From: Gymnogyps californianus
Lineage: Eukaryota; Chordata; Aves; Accipitriformes; Cathartidae
Reading direction: 5' to 3'
NCBI RefSeq assembly: GCF_018139145.2
Contig: NC_059474.1
Coordinates: 37,280,344-37,344,343, forward strand
DNA: 64,000 nucleotides
In this document: positions 42,501-57,500 of the stretch, piece by piece
How the letters are laid out: each line of letters starts with the position of its first letter
Numbering within the stretch: position 1 is the stretch's first letter
The notes under the pieces: model-generated
The model's input: only the letters and a program-made list of their open reading frames with translations
What the model was told of the DNA's origin: nothing
Database searches by the model: none
Program-made: the position numbers and the translations under genes

Positions 42501-45500
42501 TATGCAAATTTCCTGATAACTTCTTTTTCTTGCAGCATTGCTGGAATATGTAACAGCTAAGTACTACTACAGTTCGATTAGTTTTATACATATTTTAGTG
42601 CTATTAAGCAGTAAATCAATCCACTCCTTTGGTGAATTTGTACAATTTATTATTATACTCTCATATTTCAACACTACTGCTCAGTGATTGTTTGACTTAC
42701 ACTTTAGAGCCAAGGGGGACAGAAAATGCTGGAAGATTTCTGAGCCGTACTATGATTACCACAAAACTTGAATTGCGGTGGTCATATCTGTTAAAGAAAG
42801 GACAACATGAGGGAAGTTTACTATTTGCATTTATGTATGAACAGAAACATTCCCTTTGCTGGTCACTTACCTGAGTCCTATTTGTACCTGGGCAGCCTCT
42901 AGAGTCGTTGCATCATCTTCACTATACACAATGTCCTCAGTTTCATTTGGTCTAGGGCAAACAGACAAATACTCAAATTTAGGAAAATTATAGTTAGCTT
43001 TCAGCAGTAATTAAGGTATGCGTACACAGAACACATATACATTCTCCTAAACAGGCGGATTTAATTACAGCGTGTGCTCCAAATGAGAATTTCAGAGCCT
43101 ACACAATAGCAATGCCTGTTTTAGGGACAGTCGCTGCCTGAACAGTTTGACAGCTCCAGAAATGAGTCAGAAAGGCCTTAGGCTGATTACTGAAGCAGGC
43201 CAGACTAACAGGCAAGAGAAACACTCAACATTTTCCTATACATACTTAGTACTTCTTTATCTCCCTGAATACAAAATTGGAAATTAAAATTTGTAATAAG
43301 CAACAGACCACACGTAAACTGGATATGAAATATCCAGAGAAATATTTGGAGAATATTTGAGAAGCAGGAGCTCTGTAAAATAAAGAGGTTTCTGCGCAAA
43401 CAAGAAGCATCTTTCCTCTGAGCCTGTTTTCAGAAGCATTCGAAGAACCAAAGGGACTCAAGTCTTGCAGCTGAAGAGCAACTCCAGCGTTGAATGAAAT
43501 TGCAGAGAATCCATGTGGCAAAGTAATTTCCAGTCATTTTCTGGGAGGTTTGAGTGAGGATGTGGTATTAATGTGTTTCATTGATTTTTAAAACTAGACT
43601 GTTGGGATCAATAAACAAGATCAAGATAGAAAATTTCAAGATAGGAAATGTGGAGAATGACACAGACATCCCACAAGACATGACAGCATTATTTTAAGAC
43701 TCTGCACTTAGAGGTTTCCTTTTCACTACTCATTTCCTGGCTAATGGCTAATTTGACAGAGTGTATTTATTTCCTCCCCTGCCTTAAATTACTCAATACA
43801 AAGGACTGGTCTATACAGCAGAAATCACTGTACTGTAACTTCAGGAGCACAATGACAAATTGTAAGTCATTCCATACACAGTGCTCATAAAGACACTTGT
43901 ACTAAACATAAGCAACTCACACAGAGGCACTCATTACCTCTTCACTACTTCCTACTCAGTAATAATTAAGAGTATCCACACCTGGAGCTATCATGGAATA
44001 ACTAGAGTCTGTAAATCTTAGCTTGCACAAATGGCAATAGTTTCCTCTTGTACACAGGCTTAGGGGATGCAACTGTCTTCTTTCCTCTTTTCCTGAGTAA
44101 CGACAGGAAGACGACAGGAATTTGTTCTGTTTTCCAGTTTCCCCCCTAGTCGCAGTCATTGGAGAGGACAGCTAAAGACTTGCTCCACAGAACACCCACA
44201 GCTTTTGGTCCAATGTCTGTTCATTTCTATCCACTGAACTTATAACTGGAGCAGACAGTAAGTTTTGATCACAGTGGCTCAGAATTGAAACAAAATGGAA
44301 AGACAACAATCGTTATTGAACCAAAATACAGAGTTACAGCCACTCAGTCAAGTGAAGGCTAAGGTTTTTAATAGATGGGAGTTTATTTCAGCCTAAGAAG
44401 TTGCATTAGATCTAACTGAGGACATGGAGCAAACTAACACTAGGATTCAGAGTTCAGGGTGAAATATGGGTCCATGACTTAAGGTAAGATTGAATGGGCA
44501 TTGTAACACTTCAGGAGAAATCCCTTTTGTATTTGAGCTTTTTTATTTGGTCTCATCTATTTTTATTATCTTTTAATTTGTGAAAGACTGGACAAGTAGA
44601 AGTAATTTTATCAGAGGCCAATAAAATCCATTTATGATACCATAATGCACCTTTACCTGTCCTAATAGAAAAGCATTTAGCCTGGCAGCAGAAGAGATGC
44701 ATCTATGTCTTTGTAACCATCCTGCTAAAACATCTCTCTGAATATTCAAAAGGACAAAAGATTCTTAATGTCAGCAACTTGCCAAAACTGAGGTGAAAAA
44801 TAAAGATTTTGGTTTCTCCATAGTTTGCAATAGTTTTCTGTTATGCAGTCTAAAGTTCATTGTCCTCACTGCCAGAAAACAGACAATACTATATAAACTA
44901 GCATGAAGAATCCTGTAGAAGTTATGTCTTGTCAAAAAGCAACAGCAAATACATTTCTTATATCCTGTTCACCACAGTGAAGCATGAACATTAAACCCTA
45001 ACCTGGATTATTTTTATACCAACATTACAACTGAGGATTTTCTTATCTTTCCTATGTCCTCTTTTTTAAAAAAGAAAATATTCAAGCAAAATGCTATGCA
45101 ATCTTAAGATTGTATCTAAAACAAGAAGTAACAAGAGTCACTCTGCGTAGAGTCAATACAGCCATATGGCAGAACCTGTATAGTTTAAATCCAGCTTTTC
45201 TCCTAGGAACACTTCTAGCAAGAAAAAACCCCAAGATTAGAAGGTAGCATATTAATGCTACTCAACCAAGTTATACAAGCACTCTAATGCAAATTTGTTA
45301 GCTTAAAAAAAACAACCAACCTTCATTGTTTGGCAAATGTGCCTTCCTTTCAATATGGAAGTACAAAATATTTATAAAAAAGGCAAGACCAATAAACTAC
45401 TTATGCTGGTATTATATAACTGCTTATAGATATATTTACATTTTTGGTGGAAAGACTTGCATTATTTCTCAAACCTACTGTTTCACAGAAGCTTCATATA

Positions 45501-48500
45501 CACCACTATCTCCAGCTACAGACTCATCGGACACGGCAGCAGATACACAAGCTGTTTTCTCCTCAAGCAGGTGACTAGCTGTTCTTCTCGGTAAGTCAAC
45601 ACCTACAAAAAGAAAGAAGAATGAAAATTAGTCTAAGAGATTAATAGTCAGAAAGAGAGAAGCGCATAGCTTAGAAAGTTGTCAAGTTGAACATGGTGAC
45701 CCTTAACTGAGTATCACAGAGTAGTTTTGTTCCACATCATTAAACATTCTGAGACTGTACTGCTGTTATCACATATTCTGGCTAGGGATATAACCAAACT
45801 GATGAACTTGAAAACGTACAACTATTATTCCTTTCCAGAGATACAGACTCCTATCATCACTCGTATCTGTTGAGCTAGTTCTTATCCTTCATTATATTCA
45901 TTAGTAACCCTCATTATCCTGATCTTTAAACCTGTATTTGCCATGTTCACATTCTGCACTGTAGTAACACTTTGGCTACACGCAAACTGCTTGCCTACTC
46001 TTTATTAAATATTCAGAAGTCAGACAGACACCCTCTCCCCTGTGATATAACTGCTAGAAATGAAAAATCCCCTCTGGTTTACTATCATCAAAAACTTTTT
46101 ATGCTACAGTCTCTTTACTATCAACTACTACTTAGCTTTAATCTTTAACTCACATTCATATGCTAGCATCAGGCAGTGAAGAAGCAGCATTCACAGGAAG
46201 CCATGTTCTGCAGCATAGTAAGTTGAGGGCCTATGCAGTACTTTTATCTGCCAAGGGGTGAGGATATTGGTATGCATTATCAACCCCACCTGAATCATGA
46301 CTTTACATCTTGTTAAGATATTTACAATTTAAGGCTTCAGATTAGATGATTGATTGCTGCATTTGTGCTTTTATTTATGGCAGTAGGAATGCTTTTTCCT
46401 TGATGATGAAGTGCTCTTTCCCTTCCCCCCCACCATGTGAGGGGTGAAGGTGATGACATGATTTATTGATTACCCTTAGGAATTACTACAGCAGCCTGAA
46501 TTGACTTTGACAATGACAGAGACTGACTGTGGAAGAACTACAAGATATTCCAACTTGGTTTCTGACAGCAGGGACATGTGCAGAGGAGCAAATATCTGTA
46601 TGGTTCACCTGTACAGAAAAGTCAGAGACAGAGAAGCAGGTGAGCACTGCATCTAAAGAGCCAATGCAGATTATTACATGAAAACACTAGCTATACTGTC
46701 TTGAGGTATGTTTGTCTACCTCCAAGTTAAGACTCAGCAGCATTCAGATTTGTAGTCTTGTAAAACTTAAGTGTGTGGGCTGAAATTTTCCACGCAGGTT
46801 TTATGCCTCTGGCTGAGTTTGTTGAAAACCTTCCCATTCAGCATCGCAGCAGTTCCAAGACTTAAATTGCAGTAGAAACACTGAACCAACCCCAGGTCTA
46901 TGTCTCACTGCTAATGTACTGAAGCCTCACCATGAGGCCCATTTTACTGTGGAAACTAGAGGTTTCTATTACAAGCATAATTAATTAATATCTGGCTTTT
47001 CAAAATTTGAATGCTTGTTTTGGCAGTCTTAATACAGATTTAAAGATAATTTGTATCATATATATGACCCTACATGAGGAAATATGAAGAATCACAGGAT
47101 GAATTTATATTTTAAAACCATAACTACTTATAGACTTAAAAGATACCCTGACACTATCCAGAATTACAGGTCCTGAAAAAAGCTCAAAAATGTTAGACAA
47201 CCACATGATGCCTTTGAAAAATAATGATCTAAAGAAATAAATTTAAAAAAAATAATTCTGATTCCTCATAGCCCTATGTGTTCCCAAATTCCAAACCATC
47301 TTAAATGCAGTTCTCAGACTAGATGAGTTGCAGCCAGATTGCAAAGACAGACGGACTGAAAGTTGTTGTTAATTTGGAAATGATATGCTGCTGAAATATG
47401 GGCAGGAAAATTAATTATTTTTTCCATCTTTTATAATATGTCTCTAAAGCAAAATAACTACTGTGTTGCACTACACTGAAAAGACAAAGGACAAAATGAC
47501 CCCCTCCCCCCCAAATCCTGTTCCATGTTTTTCTACTTTGCATTTCACAGGTTCAGACCATTAGGACATCAGTCAATTTCTTTTTTTCTTTCTGCACAGT
47601 TGAACAGAGGGGGGACTCCCAGCTTGTCCTATGTATAACATACATTTCTCTCCTGGTGCCACTTTGCTCTGGTCAATATTGGAATTACTACAGTACTGCA
47701 GTAAGCTAATCTAATTGACCAACAGATGTTACAACAATTCCTTTATGTATATATATTAAAAAATAAAAGCAAATTTCTCATTAAAATATGTCTGTATCAA
47801 TATGTCCAGGTACTTCTATTAAAAACTGGCAAACTCCAGGCACAAGGGTTCAAGCTTGGCAACAAATCTGGACAATACACTCTTCTAGAGCTAGGCTGTA
47901 TTTATTCTAGACATCCGAACTCCTTAGTTAGCCGCTTCACTATCAACTCAGGCCCAGAAATACGGAGCTGGGAATGCTAGGTGCTGATCAGGTTTCAAAT
48001 AGGGCCAAATGCGCCAGTGCTCAGTACTAGTGGAAATCTGGCTCCCTCAGTTCTTCCTTGAGAGAACAGAGCCACTGTGTAACAGAAACACACGAATGGT
48101 TTGCAACATAAAGACAATGACACAGAATGACACTAGAAAGTCAGTAAATGTGCAGAGAAAGCACAACATAGCGTCAACCCTAACAAAAGGCAGCAAAGTC
48201 AACGCTCTTAAGACTGAGGACAAGCCATCAATTCTTGACAGCTGGCATTTTTGAAGTTCTGACTCTGCCAAAGGCTTTGACAATGTAAGACGACTAAGTA
48301 TGTTGCATGGCTTTTACTGCAGACTAGAAGTGGAATTCATTACACCTAATTCAGCCATCTCAAAGTTAAAGTTAACTAGTTACTAAGGGTACCTCGATAA
48401 CTCACAGGGTCATTCATCCCATGTTCCTTAAAGGGAAGTATGTTTTAGGACAAGATGACTCATCCTTTTGGAAGCTACCCACAGACTGCAGGGGCAGCCT

Positions 48501-51500
48501 AGGAGCTCTGTTCTAACTCGGATGGATAAAAAGCTAAAAGCTATGAAACCCATGTTAAAAATGGGGAGAGTCTCACTGTAACTTACATGGCATGTGGTCA
48601 CTTGTCTTTCTCAACTCACACAAAAAAGATGAACTGCAGATCTTTCAGTGACAGCAGGTTCAAATAACTAGATATACATACACACATAAAAATTCTCTTT
48701 AAGTCCAGAAATCTTTTACTGAGGATGTCAGTTTGTAACTTATTCTTCAGTGAGAAACAATGTATCTGATTTCAAGGTACCAGAAACCAGCAGAGGGTGT
48801 TTTTGCTCTATCCCCATATATCCTGACAGTATCTAGGAATACCATGCATCCTCCTTGTCTTCAAGATCCAGCTTCAGGTTTTTCTCTTATTTTTTCACGA
48901 CAGAGTCTGCAATACATGGACTTTCCTTCTGAGACAGCTATTGAAAAATGTAGATGGAATCAGGGTGATCGTAGCTCTCTGCAGCCAAAACTAGAAGTTA
49001 TGTAATGTCCCTCAGAATCAGGCTGCCCACCATGGCAAATGTATGCTGATCAAGATACTCTTCAGTTACATGAGGTACCCCCCCATTCAAGAGCCAGCTG
49101 TCAGTTCAAAATTTTCATGTTACATATACATTTGACATTAGATTTTTTTATTACCTGAACTTCCTTCATGTAGAGAAGGCAGAGGCTGCCTAATGCCTTC
49201 ATTAAGATCTTTATCATCTGTAGGAATCTGAGATCCTGCTCTGGCTTCAGAGTCCAGTAGTATTTGGTTCTCACAGAGACTAATGCTTGCAAAATCACCC
49301 GAAAGGTCACAGTCTTCAAAGTCCGTAGTGAGGTGATGCAGAGGGGAATTTTGAGCTGACACTGAAAATGCAGCTTCTAAAACCAAAGGGGAGCCTGGGG
49401 GGGACAAGGAGGACAGTGAGGATCTGGAAGACAGTGATGTCACAGATTTGGGAGGTTCAGTCAATTTGGGATGGTCTGCAGCTGAAGGAGAGTCACTGTA
49501 ACCCAGTCTCCCATGGGAACTGACCACTTCATTTTCATGAATAGTAGTGATAGGCCCCGAAGGAATGTAACCACTTTTTTCTTGCAATATGAAGTCAAGT
49601 TTATACTGATAGTCCAAATCTGTTATTTGATCGCCTTGGTTATAGTAGAGATCCGTGGAGCTGAGCGAGTTTAGCGACCCTCTGCTTGATGTGTTCAGAG
49701 ATCCCCGGCTGGATGCCAGAGATCCCAAACTGCTCCCTGAAGACACAGATAACGTACTAGCCGAGAGGCTGCAAAGAAAGCACAAACACGTACACTGATG
49801 TTACTAAACTAGACCAGCACAAAACGGTACAAGCAGAGATAAGACTGACTGGAGCTGCACTATAGCAATTTACAACTGAATGCTGCTTGGGGCATTATGT
49901 TTTTTAAGCACCCATACTTGGCTTAGATTGGCGTGCCCAACCTGCATACTATCAGTGGAATTTATCCAGCCTACGGCCTGTTGCCAAAGCCCCTTTTCTT
50001 CTGGAGAAGGCTGCAGATTTGACAAACTGGTCCGGCAGTAACAGCAGCCTTCTCAGCTGCTATATTCCCTCCAAGACCTGCTCCGCTCCACTCCACTCTG
50101 GGTGCTCATGGGGTCAATGTGACAGGAAAGGGATCCCCAGGAAGGAGGTTATGGCAGCAGAGGAGTGCTGCCACCCCTAGAGCAATTTATGCAGCCTGCC
50201 CTCTGCCCAAGCACCTGGGAAAGACGGCAGCTAGGAGACAACTTGTAGCAGAACTGCTTCACATCTATAAGACAAGACACACTCTACATGAACAGTAAAT
50301 GCAACTACATAAGCACAGCAAAGGCCATAACATGCAATCTTCTCCTATTAATAACAGGAGATAAGGAGCCCTGCCAGGCCAGAGAAACTGAGTGTCACTG
50401 CCTCGGCTCAGGAGGACTCTGCTGGGCAAAAATGTCAGGAAAAATAATTCAAGGCAGCCCCTTCTAAACACTTCAAAGATGTTTACTGAACAATAACAGA
50501 GCTATCAACTTTAAAGATTTTGCCACTGGACTAGAAAACTGCTTTTAACAGGACAAAGAGACTCCCAAAAGTCCAAACACACACCAGCACAAAATACCTT
50601 AAAAAATTATTTAAGGGACTCTTTCCCTAACTAATCACCAATCAAGATGCAATTTATCAGATCTGGCTGAGACATTTGAAATAGCTAAGTCAGCCTAGAT
50701 CCCAGGAATAGGATGGTATGGCTTGTTGTGAGAGGACCTTTACAGAATGCTTAAAAACATTTTTCCTCTTAAAGCTCCATTTTGATTTCTAAGAGAATAG
50801 GTAAACATTAATGGAGTGTCTGATTGGTGTATCTCACTGGGACATGCAAGAAAATTCAGGACTTTCTAAACAAATATAAGGGACACATGGTTTGGTAGCC
50901 CAGGGTAACAGTCCAGAAGTGAGAGAAACTCTTCCCTAGGATCAATTACATGTATCATTAAATATTAGAATTCCCATCAGAGCAATGAGTCTGAGTTCAC
51001 AGTTGCTGTAACTGATTACTTTGTTATCACTATGAATTTCATAAACCCCGAGTTAAGATTCTGAATCAATGACTGTCAGGGAAAAAAATATCCTGCTAAG
51101 GATACATTTCTGTCTACAGAAAGCATAAGTCGGTGTTGAAGAATAAAACCAGAATCAACTATTCACATAAGTATTTACATGCATATATGTACTCATTAAG
51201 CCTCTCCAGTTATTACGTAGAATAAAGGCTACAGTTCTAATAACTCATTTTAGACAGAACTCTAAGAAACCATTTGGCCTCCTCAATGACAGGATTTTGA
51301 AGATATGATCAACTAGAGAATTTCTGATTTATTTATTTACACTGAAGCAAAATACTGTCTGCCTGCTTAATTATGGAAGTTGTGCAAAAAATCCATTCAA
51401 TCCAGTTTTGAGTGCTTACTGAAATTATAAAGGTACACCAGGTTTGCGTGGTGGCAAAATACTTGAAACTATTACACTTGCATTTTCTTACTTAAATGTT

Positions 51501-54500
51501 AAACAAATTTTTTTCAGCTGCCAGCTAAGAGAAAAACCTAAGAATGAAGTTGAGACACCCAGGTCCACTAGATTGTTGCTGAAAACAGGTTTTACATTAC
51601 GCAATACAGTCTCACCTCCTAAGTTGTGAATGCAAGTAAGTAGTTAACTTCGTAGTTTCTTCAAGTTTCTGTACCAACTCTTTTCTTCTCTCCTCCAATT
51701 TCAATCTGGAAAGAGAGGTACATACAAGTATAGGAAAGCATTACAAAATAATCTGGAGGCTGAAATACGTTATAGATAAGACAGAAACAACGTGAAGATC
51801 TCTCATTTTCATCTGGTTGCCAATTACTAAAATCCAAGAGACTGTGTTAGCTCTCAAGTCCTATCATAAAACCCTAACCACTTCAGCAGAGTACCAAGCA
51901 CTGTAACAAACCTACTGAGCGTACAAGCAAGCAGAGTGTTGGTACATTCACACACCGTACCAAGGGCAACGTGCACGCAATAAAAGAGTACCAGATGAGC
52001 ACTGGGAAAATAGCTGCAACTTGAGGAAAATAAGATCCGCACTAATACAGTTTTTAAAAGGCATGCTGTAGACTGGCTCCTCACTTAATATAGTTTCAGA
52101 AAAAACCCCAAAAGAACACTAATACCGGCATTAGTTCTGATAATGCAAGAACTTGGGGAAGCACTGCAGGAAGTTTAAAATGAAAGCACTCCCTTTGATT
52201 TCAGAGTCTTCATATAAAGACAAAGCACAGTAAATCAAAGCAGCATTCAAGTGCAAGGTTCTGAGATGATGGACCATATTTAGGAGTCCTTGGTAAAGAT
52301 CTCTACATCCCCAACAGCTTTGTCATCACATCAGAGCCACACAGCATAGTAACGCTCATTATCAAGGTTCACCTTTATGAAAAAGCAGGATTTATTGCCT
52401 CCTGCACCGTTATCCAGCGTAGCTCTAAAAACACAAATAGTGGAACTCTCCCATTCCTTTTGGCTGGCTGCTAGCAGAAAGGATTCACTAACCTTTACAG
52501 TGATTTTTTCCTTTTATAATTCCCTTTTATCACTCCATTTACAACACCAAATAAATTGCTTTCCCTCAGTGGATTCAGCTAAAACCCTCCTGTAGTTGTG
52601 GATTAGTATATTCTCCTCTAGCCCTTGCTCAGTCAACTGATACATGTCACAAATTCTCAAGCAACTCATCTGAGAGACAAGAAATTACCTCCTCTTCTTT
52701 AAAAAAGGTTGATGTTCATTCTCAGAAACTGTTCCTTTGGCCTTTCTGGCATCTCAAGGATATATAAATTAAAATTCAATGCAGAGAACACTTCAAAGAA
52801 CAAAACCCAAAAATCAACCATTGCTTTCTTATGCAAACTGAATGAAATACTCAAGAGTTCCCAGAATTCACTCTCTTTGAGTGTCAGATACCAGTAAAAA
52901 GACATTAAGTCCTCAATTCAGCAAAGCATGAAAAGCACTTGCTTACACCCATGCTTATTCAGTGAGCAAATCTGGGTTATGCAAAGGTGAATAAGTTACC
53001 CCGAGGTCAGCCAGGGTGTGAACTTCCACTCCACTGCCTACGTTGCGTGTGCTTTTACACCGCAATAATGTGTTCATCTGCCAATACCTGCTAAGACTGT
53101 TAAAAGCACACACGGTATTTCATTCTTTGCTCAGGAAGACATACACACGGGTTTCCAAACCAAGAACTATGCTCACCTATGGTATCAGACACTCTTTCCT
53201 ACCATTTTACTATTTATCAATGCCTTCTGTCTTCTTTTAAAGCCTAATCTATTCTGCTTTTCCCAAGCAAGAGTGCTCTTCACTAGCTCTTTTGTGGCTT
53301 TTCAGTAGTGAACTATCATTTTATCTTTAAGGAAGATAAAAAATAAACTGTTGTATGTGTTCAACTACTAATTGGCAAAAGGCAAGAAAGAAAATTAAAA
53401 GCTTAGGAACTTCTCTGACTGGAGTCCCCAAAACAGACACCTATAGCTGTTCCACTGAATTTGTACTATTAAACTAAAAAGTTTGATTGTTTTTTTTCTC
53501 CAAAGCACAAGCAAAAGTTTGTTTTCCTGTATTATCTTAAGGAGGTTGATAAAATGTAATTTATCCCATATAATTTAGCTCCGGGGGGGGGGGGGGGGGG
53601 GGGGGGGATCTTTCCTGGATGTAATTTGATCTACTACTAATTAAAGAAGTAGTATCAATACCTGTAGGTAAATTTCAGAAAGATGTTAGTCACAAGTCAC
53701 AAACACAAGCTAGATGATGAAATCACTCCTGGAATTTCCAAGACATGCAGGAAATAATTTTACTATCTCACAACAAATTGAGATTCAACGAAATTTTTTT
53801 TCATTCTACATCAGGCCAAATTAAAAAAACCAACCAACTAAAACCCCAAAGCTTTCAAACAATGAACCTTCCTTCTTTATAGCATAAGCAGGAACTTTCA
53901 TATCCCAAAAACTATGTAAACACCTAAACAACCATCGTGTTATCTATTCTGACATGGGCCTCTCAATCTCTCCTGTTTGCACCCCTCCTATCTAAATTAA
54001 CCTATTACTCATTGCAGGAGCGACTTGAGTGTTAGTGACATATCTTTCTCCACTTTTGATCTTAAAGTGTAACATTGCTGAGAGGGGCACAGAATCTTAA
54101 AAAAATACACTAAAAAGTTACAGTGCACATACCTCACCTTTCAATGCAAACTTATGTGGACATGTTTGTTTATGACAGGCACAAGAGCAGGGGCCAGTTT
54201 TGCAGGCAACAGCCTAATCAAGTATTTAAATCATGCATCTGTTTAAACGCCTGTGATTACTTAGAAGATTTTTGCCAAGGACTAAAGCAGTAATGGAATC
54301 TCCCTGACATGAACGCAGAGGCAAGAAAGTAGCAAACAGTTCCCAACAGTTCCACAATCCAGTTATTTCTATATAGTTGCTGGAAGGCTCCTTAAAGGAG
54401 TCGGGGTATGCCCTGTCTCTGCTTTTTTGAAGCTGATATGTTATGATTTATACCCTCCTTCTGTAAATTGATTCTGAGTACATCTACTAGTGGCAACTTC

Positions 54501-57500
54501 AGCATCCTACTCCAAAATAACCCAGGGCTATGATATAATGTTTTTGTTTTAAGTCAGAGTAAGTCTTCTGTTTCTTCTCCCTTCAGAAAAAAATAAAAAA
54601 AAAAAAAACCAAAAACCCACCCACCAACAAAAAACCAAAACCAAACCAAAAACCCTCCTCACATCAAGCTCTGACACAATCCATACCTTCTCACACTGTT
54701 GCTTCATTATCAGTACCTGTGAAAACACTAGAAACCTAAGGCATTCATGAAACTTCATGACAGAAAATAGTAATGCAACAACAGAGCAGCACTTCAAAGA
54801 TGGTGTGGCTCCTCCACTGATAATGGAGAAAAGAATCTTCCTCATCTCCAAGAAACAAAATGCAGATGGTTGTTCTGATACAGTTAAATGTATCCTTTTC
54901 TCAAATTAACATTTCAGGAAAAGTTTCATCATCTGACTCCTTCTACAAAATGAAGATTTTCTGTATGTTTATAGCAGACACACCAGAAATAATCCCTAAA
55001 ATAGCCTGGTGTGAAAGAATTGATGTGCTCTGAAGTTATCAAGGGAGACTGTTTTAATACCATAAACAGTTGCAGGTAGAAATTCACTGGAGATTCACTG
55101 GAATAGCAAAAAAGCAAACCAGAAGCCACCATAAATGCTACCTCAACAAGCAGTGTATGACATGAAATCTCACAGTAACCTCAGAAAAAAGTTCCACATT
55201 TTCAGGAATAAAAATCAAAAGGAGAAAAATTTGAAGAAAACAGATGGAAAAAATTTAGTCTCTAACAACTAGTTGTGTCGTGTCACTATACATGGAAAAA
55301 AATCTGCCGTTTCATTTCTTCTTGACAGAGGGACACAATTTTACTTGCCCTTGGTACTCAAAGTTTGGCATCTGACATGTATGGGAAAACAGTCAGATGC
55401 AGAATTTTCTTTGGCACTAAACAAGCAAATCCAAAACACAAGACTAAGAAACCAGCTACCTATTTACAACATGAGTCAAGATTTAGCTATTACAACAGCA
55501 TATTATCAAAATCTTAAATTCAATTTATTTATTTGTGAATGTGATTTTATTATTGACCCCTTATTCTCCATTTATTAATGGAACTCAGAAAGCAATGGAT
55601 CCATGGTATTTTAGATACTACTAACACAGACAAGTTAACTTCTGTAAAAATATAGTTCCAGTAGGACATAACCCTTCTTCTAAAACACTTTTGGATTGTC
55701 AATATAATGCAATTTAAACTATTATAAAGTGTACAAATACGTTTAAAAATCATGCCTAATACACATATACGTACTTTGTAAACAAAAAATTTCCTCACTA
55801 CTCAGCTACAATTTAGGACCCAGCTTCTAATGCCACAGGAATTTCGCCATTCAGTGAAACTGGAGCAACAGCAGGTGTTTCCTAGCAGAGGGAAGTAGGA
55901 AAGGCTTACAATGCTGATTGTATTACTTCAATAAGGCATACTACACTGATACACACAATGACATTTTGTGTTTATTGCATTTTATGTGTGCTAGAGGTGC
56001 CCATAAATTTATTTCCACTTACAGTTGATGAAAAGTCCATTTGTGACAGTCACCTTTGATTTTCTTGAACTCTGAATCTGGCTAATACAATTTATTGTGG
56101 GAGTTGCTTCGGCTACCAGTTAGGTAGCAGCAAGTTAGGAAAGTTTTGCAGCAATTATACTTCTCTGAACCTTCCCCCCCCCCCCCCCCCCCCTTTTGGT
56201 TGCATTTTTGTATGTAATAAAACTCACAATGAAAGGCTTCAGATGTTGCAACAATCAAGATAATCTTTGTAACCTGAGTTCAAATAGTTTACAGCTATTA
56301 TCAGAAACGAGTGAATGATGTATTGCCCTCCTGCTGGTATGTTGACATTCCTCAGTTATTTAACATCTGTCACAGGCGTTTTCATGCTGGTAACAAACGC
56401 AGAGCAACTGATATTGCAGAGCACATACAGGGTGTTCACATTCTCTCACCATACAGAAGACCTCTTTGTGTTTCTGCCCAGTGGGCTAATAACGAATTTA
56501 ATTAAAATCTACATAGAACAGTTACCAAAGGAAAACAGCCCATCGAGGCACAGTTCAGGGTCTGTAATGAGTACAAAGGTTGGATTGCAGAAAGCAGTGT
56601 TTAATATTAGCAAAAGACAACCCCTTACCTTTCAGCAAGTGCTTGACTGGGTGTGCTTTTTACAGACAGCAGCTCTTCTTCAAGCCTCTTCCTTTCTGCT
56701 TCTAGCTGCTTTAGCTCATCTTGAGTACGTTTGCGTGGTGTAATAAACTGGAGTTCCTTTAAAAGCTCTTCTTTTTCATTGATTAACATCAGTTTTTCCT
56801 TTTCCACATCCAGTGCCCCAGGCCAGGCTTCACTATCTAGCTTAGAGAGTTCAATCTTCAAGTTAGCCATGCTAAAATAAAACACAGCAGATTTGTCTGA
56901 GTCCAGCAAAGCATACAAATCCCAGGAAAGAGAGAAGTGATACAGTATTTTGAAAGGTATCAGGATATAACATCATTTTCTACTCAAAGCCGTACTTTTA
57001 ACTAGTTTTGCTTCACAAGAATGCAGACTACACCAGAAAAGGAAGCCACCTATCCAGGCCAACAGCAATATGCATTAAAAATTAGTTGCTTCTGTTCCAA
57101 TGCCGAGTTGAAGGAGAAGTCACAACATTAATAAAAGCTTTATTGAAAGCGATCTGTCTGGTAACATAGTAGTGGCACTATGCTTTACTCATTGAGGAGT
57201 ATGATGGATTTCTCCTGAGCTGTTGGAGGCTGAGTGCTCCTCAGAAACAGCAATGACCATGGTGAAAGAACGTGCACCATAAGCAAGGTGCTCGCTTCAG
57301 CAGCATGTATGTATGCGAATCTTAAAAGGCAAAAGCATTGCTCTTCTATGCGATTAAAATAAAAGGTAATAGGACAGCACCTACCTAAAGAGAAAGGAGA
57401 TTATTAACTCAAAAGTTTGAGTTTGTGCAACTGCCGTTCCCATTGCAGATGTCAAATCAAAGAGTTAAGACACCCAAGACTTGGTTATCCATACATATTG

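Larger units (their letters stand above)
51706..56628 (-). other. WWC2: WWC2 intron, 4.9 kb, with long homopolymers
   Basis: Holds the G25 run (53583-53607), the A/C-rich run (54587-54654) and the C20 run (56174-56193). No gene or transposon recognised. Confidence 0.75.

Noticed and set aside
49920..50000. Possible hAT-like or other dispersed repeat
   Set aside because: A few words resemble known repeat text, but the similarity is too weak to name a family by eye.
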